This document shows, in pieces, positions 53,619 through 55,073 of a stretch of 55,073 bases of DNA. Positions within the stretch are counted from its first letter, which is position 1, and each line of letters begins with the position of its first letter. The notes beneath the pieces are model-generated. The model had not been told where the DNA came from. It was given only the letters and a program-made list of their open reading frames with translations, and did not search any database. The position numbers and the translations under genes are program-made. Origin of the DNA: an uncultured Eubacterium sp. (GTDB lineage: Bacteria; Bacillota; Clostridia; Peptostreptococcales; Anaerovoracaceae); the NCBI GenBank assembly GCA_905193765.1, contig CAJJPZ010000001.1, positions 1 to 55,073 on the forward strand. Direction: 5' to 3'.

Positions 53619-53671
53619 TATATGGTATGCAGGACAGAATTGTCAACCTTATTCTTATGATTGTAAACCTT
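53619..53671 (-). promoter_or_regulatory. Promoter of the bio operon with BirA-like half sites
   Basis: On the minus strand TTGACA (53643-53648) and TATAAT (53619-53624) are 18 bp apart. GGTTTACAA (53663-53671) and GGTTGACAA (53642-53650) match the right half of the known BirA box but are in the same direction, 21 bp apart (two helical turns). Confidence 0.7.
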
Positions 53672-53835
53672 TTATATTTCATGGATAATGACATCCTGCT
53701 TTTCTGTAAAGGATAACGGTTCAAATTTCAACATGGTCAGAAAAGATGAGTCGGGTGTGAGCCACCCTTATGAGATCTGAACGGCAGGAGCCTGCTCACA
53801 GCCGTCCGGACGGCGGCTCCCGCTGAAATAACATC

Positions 53836-54054
53836 TCAAGTTTGAACACAATCAGAAAATGCCTCTGGTGTGAACGCTCCCAGGCTCCGGTAGATTTTTG
53901 AATACCGTAACATGGTATATACGCCCCCGATAAAATTTTGGACGTCGTGCTCTATGCTGCAGCCGCTCATGTAACGGCTTCTGACGTGAACTATGAACTT
54001 GCCGAACAGTACATGCCGTACCTGATGTCCGACTCCCGTCCGAGAGTAATTCAT
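53836..54054. pseudogene. Possible transposase fragment
   Basis: The minus strand reads a 72-codon frame ending YRSLGAFTPEAF, which resembles the C-terminus of IS3-type transposases. The plus strand reads an equally protein-like DKILDVVLYAAAAHVTAS without a start codon. Neither has a ribosome site. One of them is probably a dead fragment. The 53672-53835 part shows nothing else. Confidence 0.25.
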
Positions 54055-54055
54055 C

Positions 54056-54856
54056 TCAATCCAGCAGCTTATTCCTTATCTCCGACTCGATGACGGCGAG
54101 GTTGATCCCGCCGTCATATTCATCATATGTCACGATGAGATTCCTCCAGGGCATTATACCCGCACGTTCATATATCGTAAGCTTCACTTTATTTTTGTAT
54201 CTGTAGTCCTGATTTTCCATAAGCCCCAGGTGCTCCCAGTAAACCAGCTTCCCGCTCTTCTTGAGTATCTTGAAATCCGGTGCGTACTGCCTGCCGGCTA
54301 TCATGATCACCTCTTCATAACGAAATGGGATATTGAATTCATACAGTTTCTCTGCAATCAGCAGCTCAGACTTGCTGCGCACATGAAGCCCCCGGCTGGT
54401 GGTCTGATTCTTCTCATCCGACCTGTAATCACTCATATGATAAGGTGCCTGCGCCCATTTTTCAGCGTCCCTTATATTACCACCGAAAAAGTATTCCTCC
54501 GGAAGTGTAGAGTATACGCCCTTCATCGAATCGATGATCTGCGCCGGATCCACATCGCTGCGCCCGGCGATAAACTTCCGCAGCCTGTCAGTCTCCTTCG
54601 AAAGCTGAGGTATGAACTTTTCAAGATACTTCTTCCGTGCAAGCTGGCGGGTCAGGTCATCGGCTGCCCCGATGTGCCGCCTGCATCTGCCGGTGCTGTC
54701 ATCAGACTTATATTCATGAACATAAAAAGTCTTCCCGTCCGTCTTTCTCGATGATAAATTCCCCTCCGGCAGCGAATCAAACTCTCTCCTGCAGCTTTCC
54801 AGCAGCTTTTCATAACCCCTGAGCGCAGTGTTTAAATATTCATTCGTCAAAAACAT
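54056..54856 (-). CDS. PD-(D/E)XK-like nuclease-fold protein, short paralog
   Basis: A 266-residue relative of the protein at 7177-8607 but without the long linker. Residues 1-125 are helical with YSTLPEEYFF at the end. The C-terminal domain has HVRSKSE (Glu164), FRYEEVI, YAPDF (Asp194) and VYWEHLG (Glu208), the order expected for a PD-(D/E)XK core, then GIMPWRNLIVTYDE. AAAGGAG precedes the ATG. Function unknown; two copies in 55 kb suggest a repeated family in this genome. Confidence 0.7.
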   Translation of the reverse strand: MFLTNEYLNTALRGYEKLLESCRREFDSLPEGNLSSRKTDGKTFYVHEYKSDDSTGRCRRHIGAADDLTRQLARKKYLEKFIPQLSKETDRLRKFIAGRSDVDPAQIIDSMKGVYSTLPEEYFFGGNIRDAEKWAQAPYHMSDYRSDEKNQTTSRGLHVRSKSELLIAEKLYEFNIPFRYEEVIMIAGRQYAPDFKILKKSGKLVYWEHLGLMENQDYRYKNKVKLTIYERAGIMPWRNLIVTYDEYDGGINLAVIESEIRNKLLD

Positions 54857-55073
54857 CCCTTTTTACTCCTTTCATGTACACAAATCCCCATTATTTTTCT
54901 TATTTGTACACATATGCGCTCCTGTATTACCCATTAAATTCCATTTCGAGCTCGATTTTAAAGCGATTTAAGGTTTATCAAAAAACCTTCTTATTTTATC
55001 ACGAATAATTATTCATCACACCTCCGCAACAATTTGAAAGTTCGTGCATATTTATGCATTATAAATTCCATGC
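54857..55073. other. AT-rich upstream region
   Basis: Upstream DNA of the nuclease-like gene to the window edge. No gene seen. Confidence 0.35.

Overview
The window looks like a chromosomal segment of an anaerobic Gram-positive Clostridia (Bacillota). The evidence is strong AGGAGG-type ribosome sites, an ER-type SipW signal peptidase with TasA-like exported proteins, a butyrate-type 3-hydroxybutyryl-CoA dehydrogenase, BioY, and ECF sigma/anti-sigma pairs of the Sigma_reg type. An Anaerovoracaceae or Family XIII-like member would fit, but the sequence alone does not prove it.

Layout. (1) 1-5372, minus strand: a surface-protein operon, sipW > three TasA/camelysin-like proteins > the start of a repeat-domain adhesin, with a candidate promoter about 530 nt upstream of sipW. 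(2) 5.4-9.9 kb: mostly non-coding DNA around a PD-(D/E)XK-like nuclease gene. (3) 9.9-17.4 kb, minus: MFS transporter and amidohydrolase with a LuxR regulator, a hotdog thioesterase, an EamA permease and hbd. (4) 17.8-20.1 kb: a small secreted protein, then XRE > sigma > anti-sigma. (5) 21-26.4 kb: acyl-CoA thioesterase, two sibling tRNA-Arg genes, a PepSY lipoprotein, a two-component system and thrH. (6) 27.5-34.2 kb: an ECF sigma/anti-sigma pair whose anti-sigma gene carries a G8 tract and a 17-bp minisatellite, a multidrug-type ABC exporter, an ArsR repressor and a BioB-like radical SAM protein. (7) 34.5-45.1 kb, plus: the aromatic amino acid cluster aroF-tyrA-aroB-aroA-aroC-pheA-aroE/aroK. 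It starts with an attenuator that encodes a Phe/Tyr-rich leader peptide, and there is a second promoter with a perfect operator palindrome before aroE/K. (8) 45.5-47.4 kb: a DUF1847 protein behind a candidate molybdenum/tungsten-cofactor riboswitch, and an AEC permease. (9) 47.8-53.7 kb, minus: a biotin operon bioY-bioB-bioD-bioA with an IS110-family element between bioD and bioA. (10) 54.1-54.9 kb: a second copy of the nuclease-like gene.

The strongest undescribed signal is a family of intergenic composite repeats at nine places. Each full copy (about 305 bp) has four 35-bp palindromic boxes (GTAGAGTTTT...AAAACCTAC type) in the order box-box-inverted box-inverted box. Box starts are 83, 104 and 83 bp apart almost without exception; the one variant copy uses 94, 104 and 93. 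These values are close to 8, 9 and 10 turns of DNA, so all boxes in a copy face the same side of the helix. The spacers contain conserved stem-loops, one with compensatory changes. Three copies are exact halves. This looks like an array for a cooperative DNA-binding protein or a mobile palindromic element, and I know of no named family with this architecture.

A second signal is the 9-mer TGCAAAATC, found 15 times on both strands in genes and between them, often extended to TGCAAAATCnGGGC. A third is a tendency of otherwise conserved proteins (AroA, AroC, the nuclease, the anti-sigma factor, the ABC exporter) to carry long low-complexity hydrophilic inserts.
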